Assembly: GCA_028281925.1 (NCBI GenBank) | Contig: JANQIX010000106.1 | Location: 1-58,981, forward strand | DNA: 58,981 bases | Reading direction: 5' to 3' | Source: Alphaproteobacteria bacterium | GTDB lineage: Bacteria > Pseudomonadota > Alphaproteobacteria > DSM-16000 > Inquilinaceae | Part shown: positions 36,592-46,003 of the stretch, piece by piece | How the letters are laid out: each line of letters starts with the position of its first letter | How positions within the stretch are numbered: the stretch's first letter is position 1 | Notes under the pieces: generated by a model | What the model was told of the DNA's origin: nothing | Databases searched by the model: none | Seen by the model: the letters and a program-made list of their open reading frames with translations, nothing else | Program-made: the position numbers and the translations under genes

Positions 36592-37200
36592 TCAAGTCCA
36601 GAGCCAGGATTGGGACACACGCTGCTGAGCCTCGAAGCCGTCGATGGCTGCGGCTTTCTCCAAGGTCAGCCCAACATCGTCGAGTCCGTGGATCAGGCAA
36701 TGCTTGTGAAACGGGTCGATGTCGAAATGGATGACTCCCCCATCGGGGCCGCGGATTTCCTGCGTCGGCAGATCCACGGAGATGGTCGCATTGGCCCCCC
36801 GTTCGGCATCGTCCATCAGCAGGTCCACCTGATCCTGCGGCAGCTCGATCGGCAGGATTCCGTTCTTCAGGCAGTTGTTGCGGAAGATATCGGCGAAGCT
36901 GGGAGCAATGATGCACCGTATACCGAAATCCAGCAGCGCCCAAGGCGCGTGTTCCCGGCTGGACCCGCATCCGAAGTTCTCGCCGGCCACAAGGATCTTT
37001 GCACTCTGGTACTGAGGTCGATCGAGCACGAAATCGAGCGCCTGTCCGTCCGTTCCGACGCGCAGCTCGTAAAACAATCCAGATCCCAACCCCTCGCGCC
37101 GAATTGTCTTCAAAAACTGCTTTGGGATGATCATGTCGGTATCAACATTGACCATTGGTAAAGGTGCCGCAACTCCTGTTAGAGACGTAAATGGTTGCAT
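36592..37200 (-). CDS. leuD: 3-isopropylmalate dehydratase small subunit
   Basis: 202 residues. Partner of LeuC in converting 2-isopropylmalate to 3-isopropylmalate. Typical features are the N-terminal VDTDMIIPKQFLKTI and the swivel-domain block GENFGCGSSREHAPWAL. Immediately upstream of leuB; leuC is separated from it by two unrelated genes. Confidence 0.97.
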   Translation of the reverse strand: MQPFTSLTGVAAPLPMVNVDTDMIIPKQFLKTIRREGLGSGLFYELRVGTDGQALDFVLDRPQYQSAKILVAGENFGCGSSREHAPWALLDFGIRCIIAPSFADIFRNNCLKNGILPIELPQDQVDLLMDDAERGANATISVDLPTQEIRGPDGGVIHFDIDPFHKHCLIHGLDDVGLTLEKAAAIDGFEAQQRVSQSWLWT

Positions 37201-37295
37201 TACTTTACCTTTCCGTTGCTCATCATCGCCCGCCCGAGTTCTGCCACAACCCGGCTAGTTAAGCCAATGCCCAATTGCTCGAATGTGAAGCTTCG

Positions 37296-38087
37296 TTATG
37301 GCGGGCTCAGTCGCGGCATCAGGCGCGCCAGCAGGCCGGGGGCCAGTCGCTGCAGGTAAGCGGCCAGCACTTCGCGGCCGCCGATCAGAACCTGGCGTTC
37401 GTCATACTCCATCGCGCGGTAAATCCGTCGGGCGCATTCGTATACAGAGATGCCCCGCCGTGCCGGTGCGTCTCGGCCCATCGGCGTGCCGTCGGCCGTC
37501 AGGGCCGCTTCGGCAAACCCCGTATCGACGTAGCCCGGGCAGACCATCGTGATCTTGACGCCGGTGCCTGCAAGCTCCGTCCGCAGGGATCCGAAGAAGC
37601 CATGCAGGGCGTGTTTCGACGCCGCATATCCCGATCGGCGCGGCGGCCCCACCAAGCCCGCGATACTGCTGACGACCGTGAACCGCCCCGCCCCCCTGGC
37701 CATCATGCCCGGCAGCACGGCCTTGGTGATGGCGACGGGCCCGAGATAGTTGATCACCATCAGGCGGCAGTCGACGTCGAAATCGGTTTCGGCCGCGGCG
37801 CCGCGCTGGCCGATTCCGGCCGCATGGACGACACCGTCGATGCGGCCGAACATCGTCTCTGCTTCGCTCGCCTTGGCTGCCAGACTGTCCAGGTCCTCAA
37901 GGTCCAGCGGCAGTGTGCGGACATGCTCATCAGGGCCGGCGCAGTCGGCGCGAACCTTGTCGAGCATCCGGGGCCGCCGTGCCGAGAGGATGAGCCGAGC
38001 CCCGGCCGCCGCCAGCAGTGGCACAAGCGCCGCCCCGATCCCCGATGAAGCGCCGGTGACCCAGATGACCTGATCGCGGAAAGTCAT
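37296..38087 (-). CDS. Short-chain dehydrogenase/reductase
   Basis: 263-residue classical SDR. The cofactor motif TGASSGIGAAL lies near residue 11, the catalytic Ser around VVSSIAG and the YxxxK as YAASKHALHG. A C-terminal hydrophobic/basic stretch (RLAPGLLARLMPRL) resembles membrane-associated SDRs of the DHRS7 type. Substrate unknown. It sits between leuD and the DUF4282 gene on the leucine strand, but nothing suggests a role in leucine synthesis. Confidence 0.86.
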   Translation of the reverse strand: MTFRDQVIWVTGASSGIGAALVPLLAAAGARLILSARRPRMLDKVRADCAGPDEHVRTLPLDLEDLDSLAAKASEAETMFGRIDGVVHAAGIGQRGAAAETDFDVDCRLMVINYLGPVAITKAVLPGMMARGAGRFTVVSSIAGLVGPPRRSGYAASKHALHGFFGSLRTELAGTGVKITMVCPGYVDTGFAEAALTADGTPMGRDAPARRGISVYECARRIYRAMEYDERQVLIGGREVLAAYLQRLAPGLLARLMPRLSPP

Positions 38088-38193
38088 GGCATTTCAGACG
38101 CGCCACGGAGGTCCGGTGGCAGCGCTGCCGGCCTCTCTCGCGCCGGCAGCGTCTTCAGAGCCGAATACCGGCAGTCTGTGCCGGCGCTGCTGC

Positions 38194-38460
38194 TCACATC
38201 GATCCGCGGCCGCGGATATCTTCCAGTGCCTCGTGGATGCGGAAGACCACGATCGTCACTTCGCAGGCAACCCTGATGAAGATCGGCCCCAGGATCAGCT
38301 GCAGCAGCCCCATGACGACGGCACCACCACCGACATAGGCCGATCCCGCGCTGAGCATCAGCAAGAGGGCCGAGATCGTGTTGGCGGCCAACAGAATCCA
38401 GAAGATCACCTGCATGAAGCCCGGCGTGATGAACTTCTTGAATGAGATCAGGTCCTGCAT
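38194..38460 (-). CDS. DUF4282 small membrane protein
   Basis: 88 residues with two hydrophobic helices (about 16-36 and 45-68) and the pattern FKKFITPGFMQVIFWI at the N-terminus, then ACEVTIVVFRIHEALEDIR, which matches DUF4282. Function unknown; members sit in the inner membrane. It lies 138 bases after leuC and 106 before the SDR gene. Confidence 0.8.
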   Translation of the reverse strand: MQDLISFKKFITPGFMQVIFWILLAANTISALLLMLSAGSAYVGGGAVVMGLLQLILGPIFIRVACEVTIVVFRIHEALEDIRGRGSM

Positions 38461-38598
38461 CCTTCCGTTCCCCCCTTTTCGCGAATGGACACACGTGAAG
38501 CGCTGCGCCGCACTGATGCGCTACGCTGGCGGCGGCTACCGAAGATAGCCGCTGCCGGGGAACAAGGTTAGTCTCTATCGTATCTCGCCCGGCCGGCG

Positions 38599-40005
38599 TC
38601 ATCCGAGTTCACGGACATCCGTCAGGCGGCCGGTTACCGCGGCAGCGGCGGCCATGGCCGGGCTCACCAGATGGGTCCGGCCGCCACGACCCTGGCGACC
38701 CTCGAAGTTCCGATTGGACGTGCTGGCGCAACGCTCGCCGGGTTTGAGCTTGTCGGCGTTCATCGCCAGGCACATGGAGCATCCCGGCTCCCGCCAGTCG
38801 AACCCGGCTTCGCGGAACACGCGATCCAGGCCTTCCTCTTCCGCCTGATGCTTCACGAGGCCGGACCCCGGCACGATCATGGCGCGCACCCCGTCCGCCA
38901 CCTTGCGTCCGGCCGCCACGGCCGCAACGGCGCGCAGGTCTTCGATCCGACCATTCGTGCAAGAGCCGATGAACACGGTGTCGACACGGACATCCGTCAT
39001 CGCCGTGCCCGCCGCCAGACCCATATAGTCCAGCGACCGGCGGGCCGCCTGGGTACGGCTTTCGTCGGCGAAGCTCTCCGGGTCGGGCACCGCGCCGGTG
39101 ATGGGTACGACGTCTTGCGGGCTGGTGCCCCATGTGACGTGCGGCGTGATGGTTCCGGCTTCCAGCGTCACTTCCTTGTCGTAGGCGGCGCCATCGTCGC
39201 TGGGCAGCGACCGCCAGAAGGCGACGGCGTTCTCCCAATTGCCGGCTTTGGGCGCCATCGGGCGGCCCTTGAGATAGGCGAAGGTCGTTTCGTCCGGCGC
39301 GATCAGGCCGGCACGGGCGCCGGCTTCGATCGACATGTTGCAGACGGTCATGCGGCCTTCCATCGTCAGTGCGCGGACCGCCTCGCCCGCATATTCGATC
39401 ACATGGCCGGTGCCACCCGCCGTTCCGATGGTGCCGATAATGGCCAGGATCATATCCTTCGCCGTCACACCCAGCGGCAGGGCGCCGTCGACCGTGATGC
39501 GCATGTTCTTCGCCGGGCGCTGCAGCAGCGTCTGGGTGGCCAGCACATGCTCCACCTCGCTGGTGCCGATGCCGAAGGCCAGCGCGCCGAAGGCGCCGTG
39601 GGTCGAGGTATGGCTGTCGCCGCAGACGATCGTCATCCCCGGCTGGGTCATGCCCTGTTCCGGACCGATGATGTGCACGATGCCCTGGCGGACATCGTCC
39701 ATGGCGAACAGCGTGATGCCGAATTCGGCGCAGTTCTGCTCCAACGTTTCGACCTGCAGGCGGCTTTCCGCATCGTCGATGCCGCCGGCGCGGTTTTCAG
39801 TCGGTACGTTGTGGTCGGCCACGGCCAGCGTGGCCTGTGGGCGCCGGACCGGACGTCCTGCCATGCGCAGGCCTTCGAAGGCCTGCGGGCTCGTCACCTC
39901 ATGCACAAGATGCCGATCGATGTAGAGAACACATGTCCCGTCGTCCTGCTGGGCGACGACGTGGCTATCCCAGATTTTGTCATACAGCGTGCGCGGCCCC
40001 GCCAT
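38599..40005 (-). CDS. leuC: 3-isopropylmalate dehydratase large subunit
   Basis: 468-residue aconitase-family subunit. The 4Fe-4S ligands are in FIGSCTNGR and in GCSMCLAMNAD; HLVHEVTSPQAFEGLR marks the N-terminus. ATG 40005 is preceded by GAGGAG and gives the usual MAGPRTLYDKIWDSHVV start; the frame extends five codons further. It shares a strand with leuD and leuB but is 1.4 kb upstream of leuD. Confidence 0.97.
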   Translation of the reverse strand: MAGPRTLYDKIWDSHVVAQQDDGTCVLYIDRHLVHEVTSPQAFEGLRMAGRPVRRPQATLAVADHNVPTENRAGGIDDAESRLQVETLEQNCAEFGITLFAMDDVRQGIVHIIGPEQGMTQPGMTIVCGDSHTSTHGAFGALAFGIGTSEVEHVLATQTLLQRPAKNMRITVDGALPLGVTAKDMILAIIGTIGTAGGTGHVIEYAGEAVRALTMEGRMTVCNMSIEAGARAGLIAPDETTFAYLKGRPMAPKAGNWENAVAFWRSLPSDDGAAYDKEVTLEAGTITPHVTWGTSPQDVVPITGAVPDPESFADESRTQAARRSLDYMGLAAGTAMTDVRVDTVFIGSCTNGRIEDLRAVAAVAAGRKVADGVRAMIVPGSGLVKHQAEEEGLDRVFREAGFDWREPGCSMCLAMNADKLKPGERCASTSNRNFEGRQGRGGRTHLVSPAMAAAAAVTGRLTDVRELG

Positions 40006-40139
40006 CGCTTCGCTCCTCAAGATCGGCGCTCATCGGTTGATCAAGGGGCGGGAGCATAGCGAAGCGACCGCTGGGGAGAAAGATCCCAGCGGTCATTTGA
40101 ACAAAAGGGGATCGTAAGGGTCGTGACCGGCTGGATCGG

Positions 40140-40562
40140 TCAGGCCACCGTGCTCATGTCCACCGTGGCGCCTTCGCCACGCAGGAAGGCCGCCATCTCA
40201 CGGTCCGCGCCTTTGACATGGCCGGCCATCCAGCCGCGCAGCCAGTCCAGCGTCTCTTCATCAACGCGGCGGTGCCCGCTTCCGACGGCGCGCACCAGAA
40301 GGCGCAGCTCCTTCAGCAGTTCGTCATGCTGTTGCTTGTGCCGGGCCATACCGGGAAAGCGGGCGCGCCGCATCATCTGCTCTTCCCGGCAGAAATGCTC
40401 ACCGGCAAAGGCCAGCAGCTCCTCCAGCAGATCGCACATCACCCGGTCCGACCGACGGGCCGCGACGGTCTCGGTCAGCTCATTGATCAGAAAGGCCAGC
40501 CGGCCGTGGTCTTCGTCGACCACAGGATTGCCGACGCGCAGGTCCGCTGTCCAATTCGCCAT
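40140..40562 (-). CDS. Bacteriohemerythrin
   Basis: 140-residue four-helix oxygen-binding protein with a non-heme diiron site. Ligands are visible: His in VVDEDHGRL, His and Glu in EHFCREEQ (His-xxx-Glu), two His in HKQQH and His/Asp in HVKGAD. A single domain with no attached signalling module, so oxygen or NO sensing, storage or delivery are all possible. It follows leuC by about 135 bases, on the same strand, but is probably a separate unit. Confidence 0.9.
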   Translation of the reverse strand: MANWTADLRVGNPVVDEDHGRLAFLINELTETVAARRSDRVMCDLLEELLAFAGEHFCREEQMMRRARFPGMARHKQQHDELLKELRLLVRAVGSGHRRVDEETLDWLRGWMAGHVKGADREMAAFLRGEGATVDMSTVA

Positions 40563-40657
40563 GGCTACACACTTCCCCCGATGGCAAGTCGGTCCGCGCC
40601 GTTTGGCGGCGGAATCCCAACCTTACCCTCCCCCAGTTACTTTTTAGTTTATATGGC

Positions 40658-40670
40658 GCTGCAGTGCAGC
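40658..40670. promoter_or_regulatory. Palindrome upstream of hemerythrin gene
   Basis: GCTGCAGTGCAGC is a perfect 13-base palindrome (six-base arms, central G) about 95 bases before the hemerythrin start. An A/T-rich TATAAACT (minus strand) lies just downstream of it, where a -10 could be. GCTGCA recurs once at 40693. A regulator site is plausible but unproven. Confidence 0.3.
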
Positions 40671-40713
40671 ATGATCAACAAGAGAGCATGGTGCGCTGCA
40701 AAAAAGTGATGCC

Positions 40714-41700
40714 TCACCGCCGCCGGGCACGGGGGTGCGCTGCGGCATGGACGGCCAACAGATGCGTCCCGTCGACGGCTGTGTACCGCTGTGTGGTCGA
40801 CAGCGAGGCATGGCCCAGCAGTTCCTGAATCGTCCTCAGATCGCCGCCGCCGGCCAGCAGATGGGTGGCAAAGCTGTGGCGCAGTGCATGGGGCGTGGCA
40901 CCCTCCGGCAGGCCCAGCAGGGCCCTGAGCCGGCGCATCTGGCGTTCCGCCACGGCAGGATCGAGGCGCTTGCCCCGGGCGCCGACGAACAGCGGACCGT
41001 CGGCTGGCAGCGCATAGGGGCATTGCCGAACATAGTCCGCGATCGCCTGCCGTATGGCCGGCAGTACGGGCACCACACGTTCCTTGCCGCCTTTGCCCAG
41101 AATGCGCAGAGCGCCATCGCCTGCGGCCGCACGGCGATCGAGCGCGAGCGCCTCGCCCAGACGCAGCCCGGAGCCGTAGAGCAAAGCGAACAGCGCCCGG
41201 TCCCGGGCGCCGATCCAGTCCTGGTCACTGATTTCCGGTGCCTCGCGCACGGCGGCCACGGCGTCGTCGACCGTCAGGGCCCGCGGCAGAGGTTTCGGCT
41301 TCTTCGGCGTCGTCACCACGCCGATCGCGGCGTTATGCAGCACGCCCGAACGATCGAGATAGCGGAACAGGCTGCGCACGCCGGCCAGGCTGCGCGCACG
41401 GCTGGTCGTTCCGGCTCCGGTGCGGGCACGCGCCGCCAGATAGGCCCGGAAGACCGCAACGTCCAGCGACCCAAGCGTGTTGAGACTGGGCGGGCTTCCA
41501 AGATGTCCGCAGAGGAACTGCAGGAACGCCCAGACATCGGCGGTATAGGCGCGCACCGTGTGCGGCGAACAGCGCCGTTCGTTGGCCAGCCATCGATGCC
41601 AGGCCCGCACAGCAGCGGCGACATCGTCTGCTGCCGCCAAAGGTCTATCCGGTAGGCTCAACGAGCGGCTGCCTAAAATCGAACCAAGAACATCCTTCAA
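40714..41700 (-). CDS. xerC: Tyrosine recombinase XerC
   Basis: 328-residue integrase-family recombinase acting with XerD at dif to resolve chromosome dimers. N-terminal SAM-like core-binding domain (about 25-120), catalytic domain with Arg in LLYGSGLRLGEAL, HxxR in PHALRHSFATHLL, His in LGHASLSTTQRY and the nucleophilic Tyr in that block. The start is uncertain; TTG 41700 has weak support. It follows the DUF484 gene, the usual partner of xerC, indicating a housekeeping recombinase rather than a mobile-element integrase. Confidence 0.92.
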   Translation of the reverse strand: MKDVLGSILGSRSLSLPDRPLAAADDVAAAVRAWHRWLANERRCSPHTVRAYTADVWAFLQFLCGHLGSPPSLNTLGSLDVAVFRAYLAARARTGAGTTSRARSLAGVRSLFRYLDRSGVLHNAAIGVVTTPKKPKPLPRALTVDDAVAAVREAPEISDQDWIGARDRALFALLYGSGLRLGEALALDRRAAAGDGALRILGKGGKERVVPVLPAIRQAIADYVRQCPYALPADGPLFVGARGKRLDPAVAERQMRRLRALLGLPEGATPHALRHSFATHLLAGGGDLRTIQELLGHASLSTTQRYTAVDGTHLLAVHAAAHPRARRR

Positions 41701-41750
41701 GTTTATATGGTTGGGGCAAGAAGCTCAAATGCCGTCTTAAGATGACGGTT

Positions 41751-42479
41751 TCAGCGCCCGCGAATCAGCCAGTTCCGCAGGCAAGAGCCCAGCACACCGG
41801 CCAGAAACGACAGCAGGTCAGTGCGCATCCCGGGATGGAACATGGCGGGATCGCGGCTGCCAAGCGCCAGCATGGCCGGAGGCGTCGTATCGTTGACCTT
41901 CAGCCGGATCAAGGCATGGCTTTCCACCAGCCCCGCACCGGGCCCGAAGACACGTGGATCGCCTTCGATGTCGCTTTCCAGACAGCTTTCCTGTCCTTCC
42001 AGGACCTCGGTCACCGTGCCCGGCTGTACCAGGCGCACACCGGGCGGGCAGGGCTGACCACAGTCCCGGCCGTCGGTCTCAACCACAAGGCACGCCACAT
42101 CGAGATCGAGCGTCACCGCCAGGTCCGTGCTGATGATCTGGATGAACTGTTCGAAGCTCTCCGCATCCAAGAGGAACAGGATCGCGCGGTGAACCCGTGC
42201 CTGCGTGTTCTGGTTCGCACGGGTGGCGGCAACGATCGTTTGCTGCTGGCGCTTCAATCCGTCCAGTTCGCCGCGTAACCTGCCGACCAGGTAGCCGCGC
42301 AGGTCCACGGCGCCGTCAGGGCGCTCGACGGACTGGCCCGGCAGCAGGCTGACCGCCTCGGGATGCGCATCGATGAATTCGGCCAGGAATGGTGGGTTGG
42401 CCAGCAGGAATTCCCGCACGATCTCGGCGTCCGGTTGGCCGTCCGCCTGTGCCCTGTCGTGCCCCGTCTTGCCTGCCAT
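41751..42479 (-). CDS. DUF484 family protein
   Basis: 242-residue GAF-like protein of the DUF484 family, commonly encoded immediately before xerC. Early residues include EIVREFLLANPPFLAEFIDAHP, then a coiled helix and a GAF-like sensory domain (about 105-235). Function unknown. The chosen ATG at 42479 gives MAGKTGHDRAQ; the longer open frame runs into priA on the opposite strand. Confidence 0.88.
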   Translation of the reverse strand: MAGKTGHDRAQADGQPDAEIVREFLLANPPFLAEFIDAHPEAVSLLPGQSVERPDGAVDLRGYLVGRLRGELDGLKRQQQTIVAATRANQNTQARVHRAILFLLDAESFEQFIQIISTDLAVTLDLDVACLVVETDGRDCGQPCPPGVRLVQPGTVTEVLEGQESCLESDIEGDPRVFGPGAGLVESHALIRLKVNDTTPPAMLALGSRDPAMFHPGMRTDLLSFLAGVLGSCLRNWLIRGR

Positions 42480-42561
42480 CGGCTCGATGCCTCGTGTCCT
42501 GCTTGTGTGCGCGAGTCGCGGTGACTCTGCCCACCCCGCTCTCAGGGCAGCACTGTAGCGG

Positions 42562-44775
42562 ATGCCGACGGAGGTTTCCAATTCGCCCGAGATCACCGCG
42601 TCTGCGGGTTCTCGCCGCGTTGCCGTGCTGCTGCCGCTACCGCTCGCCGGCGCCTACGATTATGCGGTTCCGGCCGGACTGGAGGTCGACGACGGCGACT
42701 TCGTCCAAGTGCCGCTGGGCAGCCGCGATCTTGTCGGCGTTGTCTGGGGCCCCGGTGATGGGGATGTGGCGGAAGCGAAGCTGCGGCCGATTGCCGGCAG
42801 GCTCAACGCCGCGTCGCTGCCGGAGATCAGCCGGCGATTCGTGGACTGGGTCGCCGCCTACACCATGGCACCGCGTGGGGCCGTGCTGCGCATGGCCATC
42901 AGCACATCGGCGATCCAGGAGACGCCGCGGCCGACGATCGTCTATTGCCTGCCGGAAGACCGTGTCGATCCGCCGCGGTTGAGCGCCGCGCGGCGCCGCG
43001 TGCTGGCGGTGCTTGCCGACGGCCCGTCTTTGCCGGCACCGGAGCTTGCGCGCGAAGCCGCCGTGTCGCCTGGCGTGATCCGTGCGATGGCGGACACCGG
43101 GCAGATCCGCGCCGTCGCGTTGACGGCGGGTCCCGACTGGGCCCAGCCCGATGCCGACCATCCCGGTCCGGCGCTGAAGTCCGATCAGGCTGCGGCGGCG
43201 GCGCGCCTGCGAGACACGGTGGCAGAAGGGGGGTATGCCGCGACGCTGCTGGACGGCGTCACCGGGTCAGGCAAGACGGAGGTGTATTTCGAGGCATTGG
43301 CCGCGGCATTGGCGCGCGGCAAGCAGGTGCTGGTGCTGTTGCCGGAAATCGCCCTGTCGGCGCAGTGGCTGGACCGCTTCGCCGCCCGGTTCGGCGTAAG
43401 ACCTGCCGAATGGCATTCCGACTTGGCGTCGGGCCAGCGGCGGCGGACCTGGCGGGCCGTCGCATCAGGGCACGTTCAGGTGGTGGTGGGGGCGCGATCG
43501 GCGCTGTTCCTGCCGTTTCCCCGCTTGGGTTTGATCATCGTGGACGAGGAGCACGAAGCGGCGTTCAAGCAGGAAGACGGCGTGCTCTACCATGCGCGGG
43601 ACATGGCTGTGGCGCGGGCGCATCTGGGCGACATTCCGATCGTGCTGGTGTCCGCCACCCCTTCGCTTGAGACCGTCGCCAATGCCGATGCCGGCCGCTA
43701 CCGGCGGGTCGGCCTGCCGGACCGCCACGGCGGTGCCGCTCTGCCGCGAATCGACGCCATCGACCTGACCGCCCATCCGCCGGGACGCGGGCAGTTTCTT
43801 TCGCCGCCCTTGGTTGCGGTCGTTCGCCAGACGCTGGAGGCCGGTGAGCAGGCGATGCTGTTCCTGAACCGGCGCGGCTATGCGCCCCTGACCCTGTGCC
43901 GAGCCTGCGGACATCGGCTGGGATGTCCGAGCTGCACCGCTTGGCTGGTGGAGCATCGGCTGACCCGTCGGCTGATGTGCCATCACTGCGGCTATTCCGC
44001 CGTAGCGCCAACCGCCTGCCCCGAATGCGGTGCGACGGAGAGCTTCGTCGCCTGTGGCCCGGGCGTAGAGCGCATCGCCGAAGAGGCTGACCGCGTCTTC
44101 CCCGGCGCGCGCTGGCTGGTGGTCACGTCGGACACGCTGATGGGCCCGAAAGCGGCCGAGGCCCTTGTGAACCAGGTGCGCGGCGGCGAGGTCGACCTGT
44201 TGATCGGCACACAGATCATCGCCAAGGGCCACCATTTCCCCATGCTCACCTGCGTCGGCGTGGTTGACGCCGATCTCGGCCTGGCCGGCGGGGACCTGCG
44301 GGCGTCCGAGCGGACCTATCAGGTGCTGCACCAGGTGGCGGGCCGCGCCGGCCGGTCCGAGCGGCCGGGCCGGGCGCTGCTGCAGACTTATGATCCCCGT
44401 TCCGCCGTCATTTCGGCACTTGTCGCCGGCGACCGGGACGGATTTCTGGCCGAAGAGGCGGCGGCACGCCAGCAGCGCGGCCTACCTCCCTTCGGCCGGC
44501 TGGCTGCCATCATCGTCAGTGGCCGGGATGCGGCGCTGGTCGATCGCGTGGCCGCCGCACTCGGCCGTGCCGCGCCGCGCGGCGAGGGGATCGATGTGCT
44601 TGGCCCCGCTCCCGCCCCGCTGGCCGTGCTGCGCGGGCGCCATCGCCGCCGGCTGTTGGTGAAGGCGACACGGCGCCAGCCGATCCAGGCCCATATCGGC
44701 CACTGGCTTGCGCAAGTCGCTGTACCGGGAACGGTCCGCGTGTCCGTCGATATCGATCCTTACAGCTTTCTGTGA
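42562..44775 (+). CDS. priA: Primosomal protein N' (replication restart helicase PriA)
   Basis: 737-residue superfamily-2 helicase that reloads the replisome at stalled forks. N-terminal 3'-binding domain (about 15-110), Walker A GVTGSGKTEVYF, DEEH box in IIVDEEHEAAFKQEDG, and the zinc-binding region with paired cysteines CRACGHRLGCPSC, CHHCGYS and CPECGA, then helicase motifs V-VI (GTQIIAKGHHFP, QVAGRAGRSERPG). Divergent from DUF484/xerC; its stop overlaps a possible GTG for the next frame. Confidence 0.97.
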   Translation: MPTEVSNSPEITASAGSRRVAVLLPLPLAGAYDYAVPAGLEVDDGDFVQVPLGSRDLVGVVWGPGDGDVAEAKLRPIAGRLNAASLPEISRRFVDWVAAYTMAPRGAVLRMAISTSAIQETPRPTIVYCLPEDRVDPPRLSAARRRVLAVLADGPSLPAPELAREAAVSPGVIRAMADTGQIRAVALTAGPDWAQPDADHPGPALKSDQAAAAARLRDTVAEGGYAATLLDGVTGSGKTEVYFEALAAALARGKQVLVLLPEIALSAQWLDRFAARFGVRPAEWHSDLASGQRRRTWRAVASGHVQVVVGARSALFLPFPRLGLIIVDEEHEAAFKQEDGVLYHARDMAVARAHLGDIPIVLVSATPSLETVANADAGRYRRVGLPDRHGGAALPRIDAIDLTAHPPGRGQFLSPPLVAVVRQTLEAGEQAMLFLNRRGYAPLTLCRACGHRLGCPSCTAWLVEHRLTRRLMCHHCGYSAVAPTACPECGATESFVACGPGVERIAEEADRVFPGARWLVVTSDTLMGPKAAEALVNQVRGGEVDLLIGTQIIAKGHHFPMLTCVGVVDADLGLAGGDLRASERTYQVLHQVAGRAGRSERPGRALLQTYDPRSAVISALVAGDRDGFLAEEAAARQQRGLPPFGRLAAIIVSGRDAALVDRVAAALGRAAPRGEGIDVLGPAPAPLAVLRGRHRRRLLVKATRRQPIQAHIGHWLAQVAVPGTVRVSVDIDPYSFL

Positions 44776-44879
44776 CCGGCGACGCCGCTTTGTGCATTGC
44801 ACGGGGTGCGTATGCGATAGTTTCGACTACAATGGAGCAACCATCCTCGCGGTCTTCCCATCGGACGCACCAGCCGACC

Positions 44880-45962
44880 ATGGACTTGATCAACATTTCA
44901 CCGGCGCCGGCCGCGTTGGGGCTGCTTGGCGATCCGCTCGGCGGACAGCGGACCGCGGTCATGACCGCAAAGCTGACCTTCCGCTTCACGGATGCCGGGC
45001 TGGTGCCGGACCGCGACGACCCCGTTCCGCTGTTCGATGCGGACCAGGAGACCGAACTTGGTCTACTGCCGCGGGATGACCTGCCGCGGCTGGACGGTGG
45101 GTTCGAGGTCATCGTGCTCGGCCGGGCCCACGCGCCTGAAGGCCAGCCGGCGAATTCGGTCAAGGTGCAGCTCACGGTCGGCACGGTGAAACGCCTGTTA
45201 CGGGTGTCCGGCGACCGGGTGTGGCTGGGCGAGGGACCGCAGGCCGGGATCTCCGACCCCGTGCCGTTCACGACGATGCCGCTGACTTGGGAGCATGCCT
45301 TCGGTGGCCGCACGACGGCACTGATCGATGCGGACTCGCCCGTCGACCTGATGCACCCCCTCAATCCGCTGGGCAGGGGCTTCGACGCAGCGGCGATGGC
45401 CAGGGATTTCTGCCGTGCCATCGCCGCCCCTGAGGGCTTTCCGGCGGTCGGGGGCCAGCGGTGGCTGCCAAATATTGAAGACCCCGATACCCTGATCATC
45501 GACTGGTCCGATATGCCCGAGCCGGCAGGATGGGCGACCCTGCCGCTTGAGTCGGGCATGGCTGCCCACCGGCCGATCGTGGCCGAGGTGTTCGCCCGGT
45601 ATGGCGACGGGTTGATGGACCATGTGACCGATGCCGTCGCCGATCTCAGGCCGCATATGATGCTGCGGGCCCATCCGGCCTGGGTGATCGATCCGCCACC
45701 GGCCGGTGCCCTCATCGAGCTGATCGGGATGACGCAAGGCGGGCGGCTTGCGGCACCGCTGCCGGCATGCAAGGTGATGGCCGATTTGCTTATCGGCGGC
45801 GCGGAGCGGCCGGTGGAGCTTCAGCCGGTAACGTTGGTGCTGCTGCCGGAAGAGGAACGGTGCTATCTGGTCTATCGCGGCGCATTCACCTTTGTGCCGC
45901 ATCCCGGAGAAGAGCGCACGGCACGGTTGCGGCTGGCGGAAGGCTGGGTCCATGGCGCATGA
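44880..45962 (+). CDS. DUF2169 domain protein (T6SS accessory type), copy 1
   Basis: About 360 residues. It matches DUF2169, a family recurrent in type VI secretion accessory loci, where it accompanies PAAR and VgrG-like proteins and is thought to aid effector/spike loading. Recognisable are the N-terminal MDLINISPAPAAL, the AVMTAKLTFRF strand and the family hallmark MPLTWEHAFGG. The start is uncertain: ATG 44880 fits homologues best, ATG 44832 and a GTG at 44772 overlapping the priA stop are also in frame; none has a clear ribosome site. First of four genes in the cassette. Confidence 0.82.
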   Translation: MDLINISPAPAALGLLGDPLGGQRTAVMTAKLTFRFTDAGLVPDRDDPVPLFDADQETELGLLPRDDLPRLDGGFEVIVLGRAHAPEGQPANSVKVQLTVGTVKRLLRVSGDRVWLGEGPQAGISDPVPFTTMPLTWEHAFGGRTTALIDADSPVDLMHPLNPLGRGFDAAAMARDFCRAIAAPEGFPAVGGQRWLPNIEDPDTLIIDWSDMPEPAGWATLPLESGMAAHRPIVAEVFARYGDGLMDHVTDAVADLRPHMMLRAHPAWVIDPPPAGALIELIGMTQGGRLAAPLPACKVMADLLIGGAERPVELQPVTLVLLPEEERCYLVYRGAFTFVPHPGEERTARLRLAEGWVHGA

Positions 45963-46003
45963 TCCGCGAGCCTCGCACCCGCGCCGGATGACCGAAGGGG
46001 GCA

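Noticed and set aside
40714..41700. Tyrosine recombinase as a mobile-element integrase
   Set aside because: Adjacent DUF484, the usual xerC partner, and normal XerC motifs indicate the chromosomal dimer-resolution enzyme.
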